A program made the translations under genes and the position numbers. The notes beneath the pieces are model-generated. The model ran no database searches. It was not told where the DNA came from and was given only the letters and a program-made list of their open reading frames with translations. A stretch of DNA of 64,000 bases, from contig NZ_SDGZ01000003.1 of the NCBI RefSeq assembly GCF_008107635.1, positions 1 to 64,000 on the forward strand, written 5' to 3'. Shown here piece after piece: positions 15,910 through 24,424 of this stretch (positions are counted from its first letter, which is position 1; every line of letters starts with the position of its first letter). Source of the DNA: Weissella muntiaci (GTDB lineage: Bacteria; Bacillota; Bacilli; Lactobacillales; Lactobacillaceae).

Positions 15910-16641
15910 ATGCCAACAGGAATAATTATTAATGCACTTTCGGTTGTCTTTGGTGGTATCTTTGGTACACTAGGTGGCCGATATTTGTCTGAGGACTTTA
16001 AGGATCAATTGAATATGATCTTTGGTGCTGCATCAATGACGATGGCCATTATCGCAATTGCCCCAACAAAGGACATGCCAGTTGTGATTTTTGCGGTTAT
16101 TATTGGTACAGCAATTGGTTTAGTTCTTCACTTAGGTGAGTGGATCAATCGAGCAGGACAAGCAATGCAACACTTCATCAGACGTTTCATCAATGTTCAG
16201 GCAGGAATGTCAGAAACTGATTTTAATGCAACTCTGTTAACAATTATTGTGTTATTTACAGCTTCTGGTACGGGAATCTACGGTTCATTGGTTAACGGAA
16301 TGACTGGAGATCCAACGATTTTGATTTCAAAGTCAATCTTGGACTTTTTCACAGCAGCAATCTTTGCTGCAAATCTTGGTTATGTAGTATCACTAATCGC
16401 TGTACCACAATTCATTATCTTCATGGTTCTATATGTCTTTGCACAGTATATTTATCCTCTTACAACTCCAGCCATGATCATTGACTTTAAGGCAGTTGGT
16501 GGAATTCTAATGCTTGCAACTGGATTTAGAATGATTAAGGTTAAGATGTTTCCAACGGGTGATATGATCCCCGCTATGATCATATCAATGCCCCTAACTT
16601 GGTTATGGGTTAGTGTAATCCAGCCATTGATTGCTCACTAA
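15910..16641 (+). CDS. DUF554 family membrane protein
   Basis: The 243-residue polytopic protein begins MPTGIIINALSVVFGGIFGTLGG and carries the conserved glycine-rich segments and FTASGTGIYGS typical of DUF554 (YdfK/YqgA group). About seven membrane helices are visible. The family is thought to be transporters or channels, with no established substrate. It is divergent from the LysR gene, so it might move a phenolic or related compound, but this is only positional inference. A strong bidirectional terminator follows. Confidence 0.85.
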   Translation: MPTGIIINALSVVFGGIFGTLGGRYLSEDFKDQLNMIFGAASMTMAIIAIAPTKDMPVVIFAVIIGTAIGLVLHLGEWINRAGQAMQHFIRRFINVQAGMSETDFNATLLTIIVLFTASGTGIYGSLVNGMTGDPTILISKSILDFFTAAIFAANLGYVVSLIAVPQFIIFMVLYVFAQYIYPLTTPAMIIDFKAVGGILMLATGFRMIKVKMFPTGDMIPAMIISMPLTWLWVSVIQPLIAH

Positions 16642-16650
16642 GCTAATTTA

Positions 16651-16683
16651 AAAAAGCATTCCGGTTTAGCCGGAATGCTTTTT
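16651..16683. terminator. Bidirectional terminator
   Basis: A perfect 14-bp stem (16651-16664 / 16670-16683, loop TTTAG) has A- and T-runs on both sides. It serves the convergent DUF554 and SGNH hydrolase genes and touches the latter's stop. Confidence 0.9.
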
Positions 16684-17363
16684 TAATCCAAATATTTCCG
16701 CATATTCTCAAGTACAACTTGATAGCCAACTGGTAACATGTGTGCACCATCAAAGGTATAGGCCTTTTTTAGATTACCAGTAGCGTCAGTTAGACCAGCA
16801 TTGACATTGATATACTGATAATTGAATTGTTGCGCTAAAACTTTAACCTGCGCATTCGCGTTCTCTAACAAAGCATTGGAACGATGTTCATAAAATTTGT
16901 GATGTTCCTTCCGCTCCTCGCCAAAATCATCAACCGTGTTGATTGGATAATAAGCCATTAAGAAGACTTCAGTTTGGGGTAGCCGCGTTTGGATTGCCCT
17001 TAGAATCTTTGCATAATTGGCCAGATATACATTTTCGGGAACATTGAAGCCAATATCATTTGAACCGATATTTAAGAAAATCTTACTAGGCTCCAGTTCG
17101 AAAATCAAAGTATCTAAATGCGCCAGTAGATCTGCCGTCGTTGTTGCACGGACGCCACGGTTATAAATGAGCTTTTTCAAACCTAAGGCTTGTTCTTGTT
17201 GCATCTTCTCAATCGGAAATATTTCCATTAAAGACGATCCCACAAAGACGATTTGTCCTTTTTTAACATTTTGATTCTCTGATTGATACTTTGCACGAAT
17301 ATGGTCTTGGAATTCTACGATTCGAGGATCTAAATTCGTTAATTGGGTAGTTTGCTCTGTCAT
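16683..17363 (-). CDS. SGNH/GDSL-family hydrolase (esterase/acyl hydrolase)
   Basis: The start is set at the ATG at 17363 after TTTGGAG, giving 226 residues. The SGNH blocks are visible: VGSSL at 41-45 (variant of GDSL, nucleophile Ser44), the block II glycine in the RGVRATT loop, NIGSND (block III Asn) near 112-117, and FDGAHMLP near 204-211 with the Asp/His pair. No signal peptide is present, so it is probably cytoplasmic. Such enzymes deacylate lipids, sugars or other esters; the substrate is unknown. Confidence 0.88.
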   Translation of the reverse strand: MTEQTTQLTNLDPRIVEFQDHIRAKYQSENQNVKKGQIVFVGSSLMEIFPIEKMQQEQALGLKKLIYNRGVRATTTADLLAHLDTLIFELEPSKIFLNIGSNDIGFNVPENVYLANYAKILRAIQTRLPQTEVFLMAYYPINTVDDFGEERKEHHKFYEHRSNALLENANAQVKVLAQQFNYQYINVNAGLTDATGNLKKAYTFDGAHMLPVGYQVVLENMRKYLD

Positions 17364-17458
17364 ATCTATCTCCAAATTAACATTTATTTTATTGATGAAT
17401 ATCATAGAATAATTTAGTTAGCTTGTCAACTATTGAACTAAATAGATTAACAAAAGAA

Positions 17459-17484
17459 GCGAGCTGTCATTAATAACAGCTCGC
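17459..17484 (-). terminator. Probable terminator of the M20 deacylase gene
   Basis: The perfect 9-bp stem GCGAGCTGT / ACAGCTCGC (17459-17467 / 17476-17484) is followed on the minus strand by TTCTTTTG. Confidence 0.75.
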
Positions 17485-17493
17485 CTCTTTTTA

Positions 17494-18732
17494 TTAATTG
17501 AAGTATTCGATGGCAAAATTACGATAAATGTCGATATATTGTAAATAATCATCAATCAGCACGAATTCATCAACTTGATGCGCGGTTTCGTTACCAGGCC
17601 CCATGATGATGACTTCAAGCTTAGGATTACGTTCAACGAACTTAGCTGCATCTGTTCCACCCGTTGCGCCGACGACTAGACTATCTTCTCCCCAAGTCTC
17701 ATGATGTAGCTTGCGTGCAAGGTTTGCCAACGGTGAATCCACACTTGTATAAACAGGGATGATACTACCAGTTATTTGCAACGTCAAATTAGCACCCTTT
17801 GCATTTAGGTCATCGATGATTGCTTGCAGATCGCTTGCAATTTGCTCATTTGAATATTCAGGAATTGTTCTGATCTTGGCTGTTAGGCTAGCTGATCCAG
17901 GGACTGTATTAGGCTGTTCGCCACCAGCAATCATTGTGTTGACAGGAACGATTCGTCCTAGGATGTCGTTAGAATACTCTTTCAAGGTGGTAAAGTATGC
18001 TTGTTGAGCATTATAATACGTCAGCAATTGATCGATTGCGTTAATGCCTAACTCGGGCATTGAACTATGGGCGGTTTTCCCCTTAGCTATTACCGTATAA
18101 TTCAAGGAACCTTTGTGTGCCGAATAAATTGCATGACGTCCAAATTCCCTTGGATTTGGCTGGGCAATTGGCATAATACCACTTGCAGCCAATTGAGTAA
18201 TCATTGCGATATTATTGGTGGTAGATGGTTCGCCGACAACTAGTGCTTCAACATCATCAACAAAGCCTTCGTCGGCTAGTTGAATTGATCCCAGCATGCC
18301 GATTTCTTCTCCAACTGTTGCAAGAAAACGAACGTGTTTGTTAAAGTTCGGATCATCGTTTAGTTCAATTAATGCAATTGCTTGTGCTGCCAAACCACTC
18401 TTCATATCAGAAGTGCCTCGCCCGAATAATCGCCCGTCCTTTTCGATTGCTTTGAAGGCCTGCCCCGCTGTCTGTTGCCAGGCAGTTAAATCACCCGATG
18501 AAACAACGTCTTCATGACCTGTGAACGCTAGAACAGGTGTACTCGTAGGATTAATATCAACAACCAAGTTAGCGCGATTATCTGATTGGCCGACTTTTTT
18601 GATCTGGCTCGGATCAATTCCGTGTTTGATAAAAATATCAGCCAAATAATCAGCCACAAGCTTTTCGTCATCATTGATGGTGTTTAATTCAATTAAATCC
18701 TTAAGGATATTTAACTTCTCTTCTTTGTTCAT
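17494..18732 (-). CDS. M20 family deacylase (ArgE/DapE type)
   Basis: The 412-residue zinc amidohydrolase has metal-binding motifs GHEDVV (His73, Asp75), GRGTSDMKSG (~107-116), the catalytic GEEIGM (~141-146), VGEPS, and a C-terminal GPGNETAHQVDE carrying the last His ligand. The M20 family removes acyl groups from N-acyl amino acids or diaminopimelate intermediates. The sequence fits the ArgE/DapE-like group but does not let me choose acetylornithine deacetylase or succinyl-diaminopimelate desuccinylase. No arg or dap genes are nearby, so scavenging of N-acyl amino acids or dipeptides is also possible. Confidence 0.85.
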   Translation of the reverse strand: MNKEEKLNILKDLIELNTINDDEKLVADYLADIFIKHGIDPSQIKKVGQSDNRANLVVDINPTSTPVLAFTGHEDVVSSGDLTAWQQTAGQAFKAIEKDGRLFGRGTSDMKSGLAAQAIALIELNDDPNFNKHVRFLATVGEEIGMLGSIQLADEGFVDDVEALVVGEPSTTNNIAMITQLAASGIMPIAQPNPREFGRHAIYSAHKGSLNYTVIAKGKTAHSSMPELGINAIDQLLTYYNAQQAYFTTLKEYSNDILGRIVPVNTMIAGGEQPNTVPGSASLTAKIRTIPEYSNEQIASDLQAIIDDLNAKGANLTLQITGSIIPVYTSVDSPLANLARKLHHETWGEDSLVVGATGGTDAAKFVERNPKLEVIIMGPGNETAHQVDEFVLIDDYLQYIDIYRNFAIEYFN

Positions 18733-19075
18733 TAGTATTCTCCAGATATATTTCGTTTTAAGTAAATAGTTAGAATCAATTATTCTATGCTTCTTTACTC
18801 ATTCACGTATAGCCACAGTCAGTTATCAAATATATCCAGGCAGATGCCTGTTTAGAAAACATATTTGCCCCCCAAATGACATGTAGTCATTAATTTTTTT
18901 ATTTTATACATTTTACACCCATCAATCATTTTATAGCATAAAATATTGTGGAAATATGCTAAACACCTAAATTTAATTGTAGTAAATGGCTCTTCGGCGG
19001 TGTTTTAGATTCAAAAATAAAAAGGACTCTTAATCAGAGCCCTCGATTTAAATTAAAATCTATTTTATAAATTGT
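18733..19075. other. Intergenic region, only a terminator and short palindromes seen
   Basis: AT-rich non-coding DNA contains the palindrome CAGGCAGATGCCTG (18837-18850), a small ATGAC/GTCAT hairpin followed by a T-run near 18877-18900, and the terminator at 19024-19042. No ORF with a ribosome site was seen. Confidence 0.5.
19024..19042 (-). terminator. Terminator of the MucBP/LPxTG gene
   Basis: GGACTCT (19024-19030) pairs with AGAGCCC (19036-19042) with one wobble. On the minus strand it is followed by TTTTTATTTTT. Confidence 0.8.
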
Positions 19076-20080
19076 TTATCGATTACGACCAAAGATGAAA
19101 AGGCCAACTGAACCGAATGCGGCTACAATGATGCCAATTGTTGATAGTCTTGCAGTCCTATTCGCACCAGTCTTAGGTAAGGTTAGTGCTGATGAGTTGT
19201 CTGATTCAGATATGCTCTCAGGTTGCTCTATCGCTGGCGAAGTGGCGGTAGCCGTATGCACCAAAGTATCAGAATTTGAGTTACTTGTGGCTAATTTAGT
19301 TGGAGTTAGACTATCTACGAATGCCGGTTTCGTGGATACATCAGACGGCGTTAAACTTTTTACTTGCTTATAAACGACAGTTACTTCCAAATCCTTACTG
19401 TCAGCAGACAAATTATTGACCTCAGCAACGGCCATTTGATTTGGTACATAACCTTGAATAGTTGGTGATACCTGTGCAGCAAAGTAAGCTTTATCGTTAG
19501 TTGTCCAACCATGATCACTAATTGGTTTCCCAGTGACGTTGTCATAAATCAACTCATGATTAAAGTCTACCTTATTGATAACATCAGCACTCGCCCTTGA
19601 CCCATCTTCATAGACATAATGGATTATTTCATTAACACTTTTTACCAGTGCGTTGTGGGCCGTCTCGGCGGGCCATTTAACACCAGTTTGATCATTTATG
19701 TTGATTGGTGTATCAGGAGTTTTACTATTAAGCGGATTAACAATGCTAGTGCCATGTTCAAAATTGACCATTAATTCAGACGAATCGGCTGATAAATCTT
19801 CCGAACTTAATCTATAACCTTTGTTTTCATAACCTGCTATATCCTCAATGGCGTTCTCTTTAAGATCAACAGGCGCGAACCCGAGCATCACACTGGAACT
19901 GAGCTTTGTGCCAGTAGTGGTGTCCATATAATTGATAATTTGAGTTTTTGGTTGTTCGGCGCTCGAAGTTTCGTTTCTTGAAACCTCATCGCCATATACG
20001 TTAGTTTGTCCGGCTGCCGTGACTGCAATTGAACCCAACATTGCAGAGAAAAGCAACAAGCTGCTTACAACGTTTTTCAT
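19076..20080 (-). CDS. LPxTG-anchored surface protein with mucin-binding (Mub B2-like) domain
   Basis: The 334-residue protein has a signal peptide (~1-28), a domain around 36-115 with NYMDTTTGTKL..., and a domain at ~165-257 (IIHYVYEDGSRASADVINKVDFNHELIYDNVTG...VVYKQ) characteristic of MucBP/Mub_B2 repeats that bind mucin glycans in gut lactobacilli. A Ser/Thr-rich stalk follows. It ends with LPKTG at about 301, a hydrophobic segment and the basic tail GRNR for sortase anchoring. One repeat is few for a mucus adhesin, so binding strength is uncertain. It is monocistronic with its own terminator. Confidence 0.85.
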   Translation of the reverse strand: MKNVVSSLLLFSAMLGSIAVTAAGQTNVYGDEVSRNETSSAEQPKTQIINYMDTTTGTKLSSSVMLGFAPVDLKENAIEDIAGYENKGYRLSSEDLSADSSELMVNFEHGTSIVNPLNSKTPDTPININDQTGVKWPAETAHNALVKSVNEIIHYVYEDGSRASADVINKVDFNHELIYDNVTGKPISDHGWTTNDKAYFAAQVSPTIQGYVPNQMAVAEVNNLSADSKDLEVTVVYKQVKSLTPSDVSTKPAFVDSLTPTKLATSNSNSDTLVHTATATSPAIEQPESISESDNSSALTLPKTGANRTARLSTIGIIVAAFGSVGLFIFGRNR

Positions 20081-20293
20081 TAATTCCTACCCCGATTACA
20101 TATACTATGAGCATTAGAGTATCATAACTATGGAAATAATACTAATGGATTTGAATCGTAAACGAGAGATAACTTATGTTATAAATATTACAGACGCAAA
20201 CATATAAAAGGTAATTCACTCGCAAACATCTGAAAAATAGATGTTTTTCATTCAAAAAATGTCAAATCAACGAGTTTAGGTATTTTAACAATT

Positions 20294-20330
20294 AAAAAAG
20301 AACCCATCACTGAAGGATGGGTTCTTTTTT
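20294..20330 (-). terminator. Terminator of the RelB/DinJ-like antitoxin gene
   Basis: A perfect 15-bp stem (20294-20308 / 20316-20330) with A/T-rich ends touches the stop codon at 20329-20331. Confidence 0.9.
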
Positions 20331-20502
20331 AATTTTGCTTGTTGCCGAATAAATGATCAAATGGTGATTCACCAGTATTTGCAACTTGCGTTAAGAACAC
20401 TTTAATAGCGCCTTGTGTTGTTAAACCTTGATTTGCGAAAATATCGTCTGCTTTTGCCTTGACATCATCTTCCACGCGCAATTGAATCAACTTTTCCCCC
20501 AT
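20329..20502 (-). CDS. RelB/DinJ-family antitoxin, apparently without a partner toxin
   Basis: This short gene of 57 residues begins MGEKLIQLRVEDDVKAKAD and continues with IFANQGLTTQGAIKVFLTQVANTGESPF. The order 'I.RVDxxxKxxAxxIFxxxGLTxxxAIxxFLxxVxxxxxxPF' is the signature of RelB/DinJ ribbon-helix-helix antitoxins. AAGGAG precedes the ATG by 11 bases and a strong terminator overlaps the stop. DinJ antitoxins usually precede a YafQ/RelE mRNA interferase; here a terminator follows immediately and no toxin ORF is seen on either side, so it is an orphan antitoxin or a regulator derived from one. Confidence 0.8.
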   Translation of the reverse strand: MGEKLIQLRVEDDVKAKADDIFANQGLTTQGAIKVFLTQVANTGESPFDHLFGNKQN

Positions 20503-20788
20503 GTTATATGAGTCTCCTTCTAGCTGTTATTCCAATTGTCTAAATCATCTCTCTAGGTGCTTAAATAATATCAGCTTTAACACAAAAAATAAAGCAAATA
20601 TTTGTTATTAAGGAATTATATTAGTATTTGGAAAATAAGTTCTTAATCATAAATAACATTGACCTAGTTGACCAAAAAAGGCTGATCTATCGTTAAACGG
20701 CTTAATGGCAATGCGATTTTCAAAATTGGTCTAATAATACTGACTGTAAGATAACACTGTTAACTATTTTTAAATTAGGCAGGTACGA

Positions 20789-21466
20789 TCAAATGTGTTT
20801 TCGTGTAATTAAACGTTGCGAAATTAAAATCGTTAGACCGATAACGACGATTGCAAATAATAACAGCATCAAATTACCTCGTGTGATTGCTCCACCACTG
20901 AAAGTATAAATAAATGTGACTGGTAGCACAGCGATAAGAACCATTTTAACTTGTTGTCTAATCGTTAATTTCAATTGGCTCAAATAGAAATTGACCAAGC
21001 TCGTTGGAATAACTGGGATTATGTAGCCAATCATTAACGCCAGATAGGGATTTTTGATTTTCTTTAATAGGCGTTTGAAATTTCGTAAATATTTTGAACT
21101 GTGATATCGACTTTGATTATCTAATCTTCGGAACAATAAAATGGCAGTCAAATTACCAGTAAAGCTACCGAGAACATTGATAAATAGACCTAAAGCATAC
21201 CCATAAACTGCCCCACCAATCACAAATAAAAGGGCAGTTGGAATACCAGGTACAATCAAGGAGATAATTATTAGGAGCAACAGTAGTACGGCCCCAATCT
21301 TGTCATGCTGTCGTAAGAAATGTTGTAATTCTCGGCGATTTAACTCATCTGAGAAAAACGAGCCAATTACCGAATGATAACGGTAGATAAAGCCTAATAA
21401 TACGATGATAAAGATAATTAATAAGGTACGTTGTAGTTTCTTTTCATTTTTTATCCGATATATCAA
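20789..21466 (-). CDS. TVP38/TMEM64 (DedA-like) family membrane protein
   Basis: The 225-residue protein has five to six hydrophobic segments. The conserved SNARE-associated/VTT domain is recognisable from PGIPTALLFVIGGAVYGYALGLFINVLGSFTGNLTAILLFRRL (~72-114) and GYIIPVIPTSLVNFYLSQLKL. Related DedA/TVP38 proteins act in lipid movement across the membrane; the specific role here is unknown. It stands alone, with 285 bp of unassigned AT-rich DNA between it and the antitoxin gene. Confidence 0.88.
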   Translation of the reverse strand: MIYRIKNEKKLQRTLLIIFIIVLLGFIYRYHSVIGSFFSDELNRRELQHFLRQHDKIGAVLLLLLIIISLIVPGIPTALLFVIGGAVYGYALGLFINVLGSFTGNLTAILLFRRLDNQSRYHSSKYLRNFKRLLKKIKNPYLALMIGYIIPVIPTSLVNFYLSQLKLTIRQQVKMVLIAVLPVTFIYTFSGGAITRGNLMLLLFAIVVIGLTILISQRLITRKHI

Positions 21467-21638
21467 AACTAATCTCTTTCATCTTTAAAGTGTTTCGGTA
21501 TTGATTAACCTTTATGATTATAGGGCAAATTCCTAGCATTCGCAATTTATGTGCCTTTGAAAAGTATCTGTAAAGTATGATAGTAAACTTGAGATAGACC
21601 AAATAAAAATCCTACAATGATCTGTAGGATTTTTGGAA

Positions 21639-23471
21639 TTAATTAACAATGGTACTTTTTGTAGGCGTTTGAGAGAGATTCCATTGTAAAGTTGTTGAAT
21701 AGCTCCCTGCGTCTTTGGTACTGGCACCGTCAACATTAAAACTAATGGCATTTGCACCACTTGTTTGATCAACTCCGAACTGGATAATCCAAGTACCATT
21801 ACCATGGCTTGGGCTGGCGGTTGCTACCGGCGTGCTTACACCTGGTTGCAAAGTGAAGTTATTCTCGACAGTTGGTAACTGCGTTTCTGAACCACTGAGT
21901 TTAGTAGCATTACCGTTTGAGAAGGTCATTGCTGCATTTGATAATGAATGACCATTATTCTTAAAGTTGTCCAATTGAGTGACATTAACAGACCAGCCGG
22001 CATTTTGCCAAGTACCGTCGGTAATCTGGAGGTAGTTTGGAACTACTTGTGCAGAACGTTCTGATAGTTTAGCAAAGTATGTTTGATCCTTTGTGGAGAT
22101 CTTTTGTGTCTGAAAGTCAATATTTGAGGCAAAGTCGATCGCTAACGTTCCAGGATTGGTTGGATCGGCTGGGGTTGAAAAACTGGTTGCGGTACTAACG
22201 TTACCCGCCCCATCAGTTGCGGTTGCAGATAATTGTTTGCTAGCTCCAGTTGAGCCGGGCAAGTTGATAGTATAGTCTCCAGTGGTTGATGCAACGGTTC
22301 GACCAATCACGGTGCCACTAGAATTTTTAATCTCAACAATTGAATTTGCCTCGGCCTTACCTGTCACAATATAACCTGCAGCACTATTACCGCTGATTGA
22401 TACTGTTGGTGGATCTGGTGGTGTGGTATCGAGGTCCAGACCTTCCATATAGACATAACTGGCATTTGCTGACGAATTTAGAATACTTAGATTTAGGGCA
22501 CTTGTCCTAACAACGGTTCCTACAAAACGCGCATCAAGATCATGTGCCAAATTACTAGGTACATGCACCACTGTTGGGATTGTAGCCTCAGTATGCCCCA
22601 AAACCGAAACATCAATTAGTTCACTTGTAACGGGACTCGTCCCAGCTAGTAAAGGTGTCAAGATGGCGTCGATCGCCGTTGTTGTTGCAGTCTTCAAAGG
22701 TGCCAAGGTTGTATTGATCAAGGCTGCTAGTACATTCCCTAAGACATTATTGGCAGTGGCATGGAGCCCGTTGACAGCTGTTTTAAGTGTCTGGAGTGTA
22801 GTGATTAAGTTCTGATTTAGGACTTTGCCAAGCTCATCATCAAGTGGCGCACTGATGACACCATCACTACTTAGTTGAGTTGCTTTTGAGAAATTGACTC
22901 CAGTGATACTTTGATCACCGTGCAATTTGGCAACTGCCGCGTTTAAAGATGTCACGTCTAAAGTCACGTTGGTTAGAGCACCTAAGGAACCGTTCAAAAT
23001 GTTAGTGACGGTTGTGACAAGATTTGTGACGGTTGTTAGCAAATCTTGTAGCCCACCAACTTTGTTGTAGTCAATTAAAAGATTCGTATTAATTGTGGCG
23101 TTACCGTTTAATTGAACTTGACCAAGCAACTGATTGGGCACTGTTACAACAGCATAACGTGAACCAGTTAGCACTGATACATTGGCTAATTGATCACCAG
23201 TAATTTTAAAATTGACATTCTGTTGGCTGCCGAGCGCCATTCGGTTTGTCGTTGTTGTATTACTATTATTGGTAGTCGTAATGTTATTTAATATCTCAAT
23301 ATTGAGTGCCGCCGCCTGTGCTGGTGGTGTTGGAAAGATTTGACCGAAGTTAGCCATACTTGCAGTCAACAAAAGGGTTGTCCACAAGAGGGTTAGAAAT
23401 TTAAAAATCCCCTTACGTCTTTGCTGTTTAAAATGCTTATTAGTGAATTGTTTCCCACTCATCATCCCCAT
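21639..23471 (-). CDS. WxL-domain cell-surface protein with bacterial Ig-like domain
   Basis: The 610-residue secreted protein has a long N-terminal signal (basic start, hydrophobic ~25-42, cleavage after PAQA), a ~300-residue Asn/Thr-rich helical region, and a bacterial Ig-like domain near 357-430 (PPDPPTVSISGNSAAGYIVTGKAEANSIVEIKN). The C-terminal WxL-type domain contains ITDGTWQNAGWSVNV and ends in TTLQWNLSQTP. WxL domains bind peptidoglycan non-covalently. The first motif reads W-S-V rather than W-x-L; the second is canonical. The usual partners (DUF916 and small WxL proteins) are absent. ATG 23471 follows GAGG at 8 bp. Confidence 0.8.
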   Translation of the reverse strand: MGMMSGKQFTNKHFKQQRRKGIFKFLTLLWTTLLLTASMANFGQIFPTPPAQAAALNIEILNNITTTNNSNTTTTNRMALGSQQNVNFKITGDQLANVSVLTGSRYAVVTVPNQLLGQVQLNGNATINTNLLIDYNKVGGLQDLLTTVTNLVTTVTNILNGSLGALTNVTLDVTSLNAAVAKLHGDQSITGVNFSKATQLSSDGVISAPLDDELGKVLNQNLITTLQTLKTAVNGLHATANNVLGNVLAALINTTLAPLKTATTTAIDAILTPLLAGTSPVTSELIDVSVLGHTEATIPTVVHVPSNLAHDLDARFVGTVVRTSALNLSILNSSANASYVYMEGLDLDTTPPDPPTVSISGNSAAGYIVTGKAEANSIVEIKNSSGTVIGRTVASTTGDYTINLPGSTGASKQLSATATDGAGNVSTATSFSTPADPTNPGTLAIDFASNIDFQTQKISTKDQTYFAKLSERSAQVVPNYLQITDGTWQNAGWSVNVTQLDNFKNNGHSLSNAAMTFSNGNATKLSGSETQLPTVENNFTLQPGVSTPVATASPSHGNGTWIIQFGVDQTSGANAISFNVDGASTKDAGSYSTTLQWNLSQTPTKSTIVN

Positions 23472-23629
23472 AATAAAAACCTCATAAACTTCCCCATGAC
23501 TATGTGCCTTACTTTAATCTTAGAAGAAAGTTGACAATAATCTGTGAATAAAAAGGCATTTTATTGTTGCAAGATTATAAAGATATTTTATTTATAAGTA
23601 AGTGGTCTCTATGTTATTCGAGCTAAAAA

Positions 23630-23659
23630 CACCCTAAAAGGAAATCTCCTTCAAGGGTG
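23630..23659 (-). terminator. Terminator of the 62-residue protein gene
   Basis: CACCCT (23630-23635) pairs with AGGGTG (23654-23659), with an inner AAGGA/TCCTT stem. On the minus strand a run of five T residues follows. Confidence 0.8.
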
Positions 23660-23664
23660 CTGTT

Positions 23665-23853
23665 TTAGCAGATTAGGTCGAGGTCAGTAACATTAAGGTA
23701 TTCATCATAAATAATTTGATAGTACTTGCCAAGAACTTGGACATACCAGCCAAGATTTGCACTAAATTGCCAAGTTACGCGAGTCTGGTCATTATCAATG
23801 CTCAATAGCTGGCGAACGCGTCCATCTCGTGGGATTACAACTTCGTTATTCAT
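23665..23853 (-). CDS. Small protein of unknown function (62 residues)
   Basis: The start is the ATG at 23853 (MNNEVVIPRDGRVRQLL...), 11 bases after AAGGG. The sequence is compact and mixed in charge, with several aromatic residues (WQFSANLGWYVQVLGKYYQIIYDEYLNV), and resembles a small beta-rich fold. There is no motif I recognise. A ribosome site upstream and a terminator immediately downstream support it as real. It is isolated between the WxL gene and an MmcQ-like gene on the opposite strand. Confidence 0.6.
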   Translation of the reverse strand: MNNEVVIPRDGRVRQLLSIDNDQTRVTWQFSANLGWYVQVLGKYYQIIYDEYLNVTDLDLIC

Positions 23854-24038
23854 AATTCTCAATTCCCTTCAATGTTAATTTATTTTAATTATGTTGTTTG
23901 TAGATGAATAAATGACCTGCTAAAAGTGAATATATTCTTTACATTAAGCGAAGGTTTTAAGTCCAATCTTTTATATTGCTTTAGAGTATAATAAATCATG
24001 ATTAACTGGAAATTAAAAAATGCTTTGGGGAGTTTGCA

Positions 24039-24380
24039 ATGACCGAACAAGAATTAATTGAGATGATTTTGGACCAGACAAACGCATATGTCTCCTTACC
24101 GTTTAATAAGCCCGATCGACCAGATCAAATCAAATGGTATGTGTTAAAGCACCACCACAATGATAAAATATTAGCGATGGTTTACACGAAAGATCAAGAG
24201 TTGTCACTTAACCTGAAACTTCAGCCGGAGTTGAATGCGGAGCTACAATTACTCAAAGGGGTGTTGCCTGGGTATCATATGAATAAACGCCATTGGGTGA
24301 CCATCATGGTGAACAATACAGAGCTTAGCCGTGATGAATTATTAAAAGCAGTTGCAATGAGCGCCGATTTAACATTATAA
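24039..24380 (+). CDS. MmcQ/YjbR-like protein
   Basis: The 113-residue protein matches the MmcQ/YjbR (CyaY-like fold) family in size and pattern. The PLDQSNPW-type motif is replaced by KPDRPDQIKWYVLKHHHNDKILAMVY; then LNLKLQPELNAELQLL, VLPGYHMNKRHWVTI and a final LLKAVAMSADL match the family. Members are assumed to bind DNA; the function is not established. GGGGAG precedes the ATG. It is monocistronic, with a terminator right after the stop. Confidence 0.8.
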   Translation: MTEQELIEMILDQTNAYVSLPFNKPDRPDQIKWYVLKHHHNDKILAMVYTKDQELSLNLKLQPELNAELQLLKGVLPGYHMNKRHWVTIMVNNTELSRDELLKAVAMSADLTL

Positions 24381-24417
24381 AAGAGTCGATCCAGGCAGTT
24401 ACCCAGATCGACTCTTT
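24380..24417. terminator. Bidirectional terminator
   Basis: AAAGAGTCGATC (24380-24391) pairs with GATCGACTCTTT (24406-24417). It separates the MmcQ-like gene from the convergent carboxypeptidase gene. Confidence 0.85.
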
Positions 24418-24424
24418 ATTTTAT

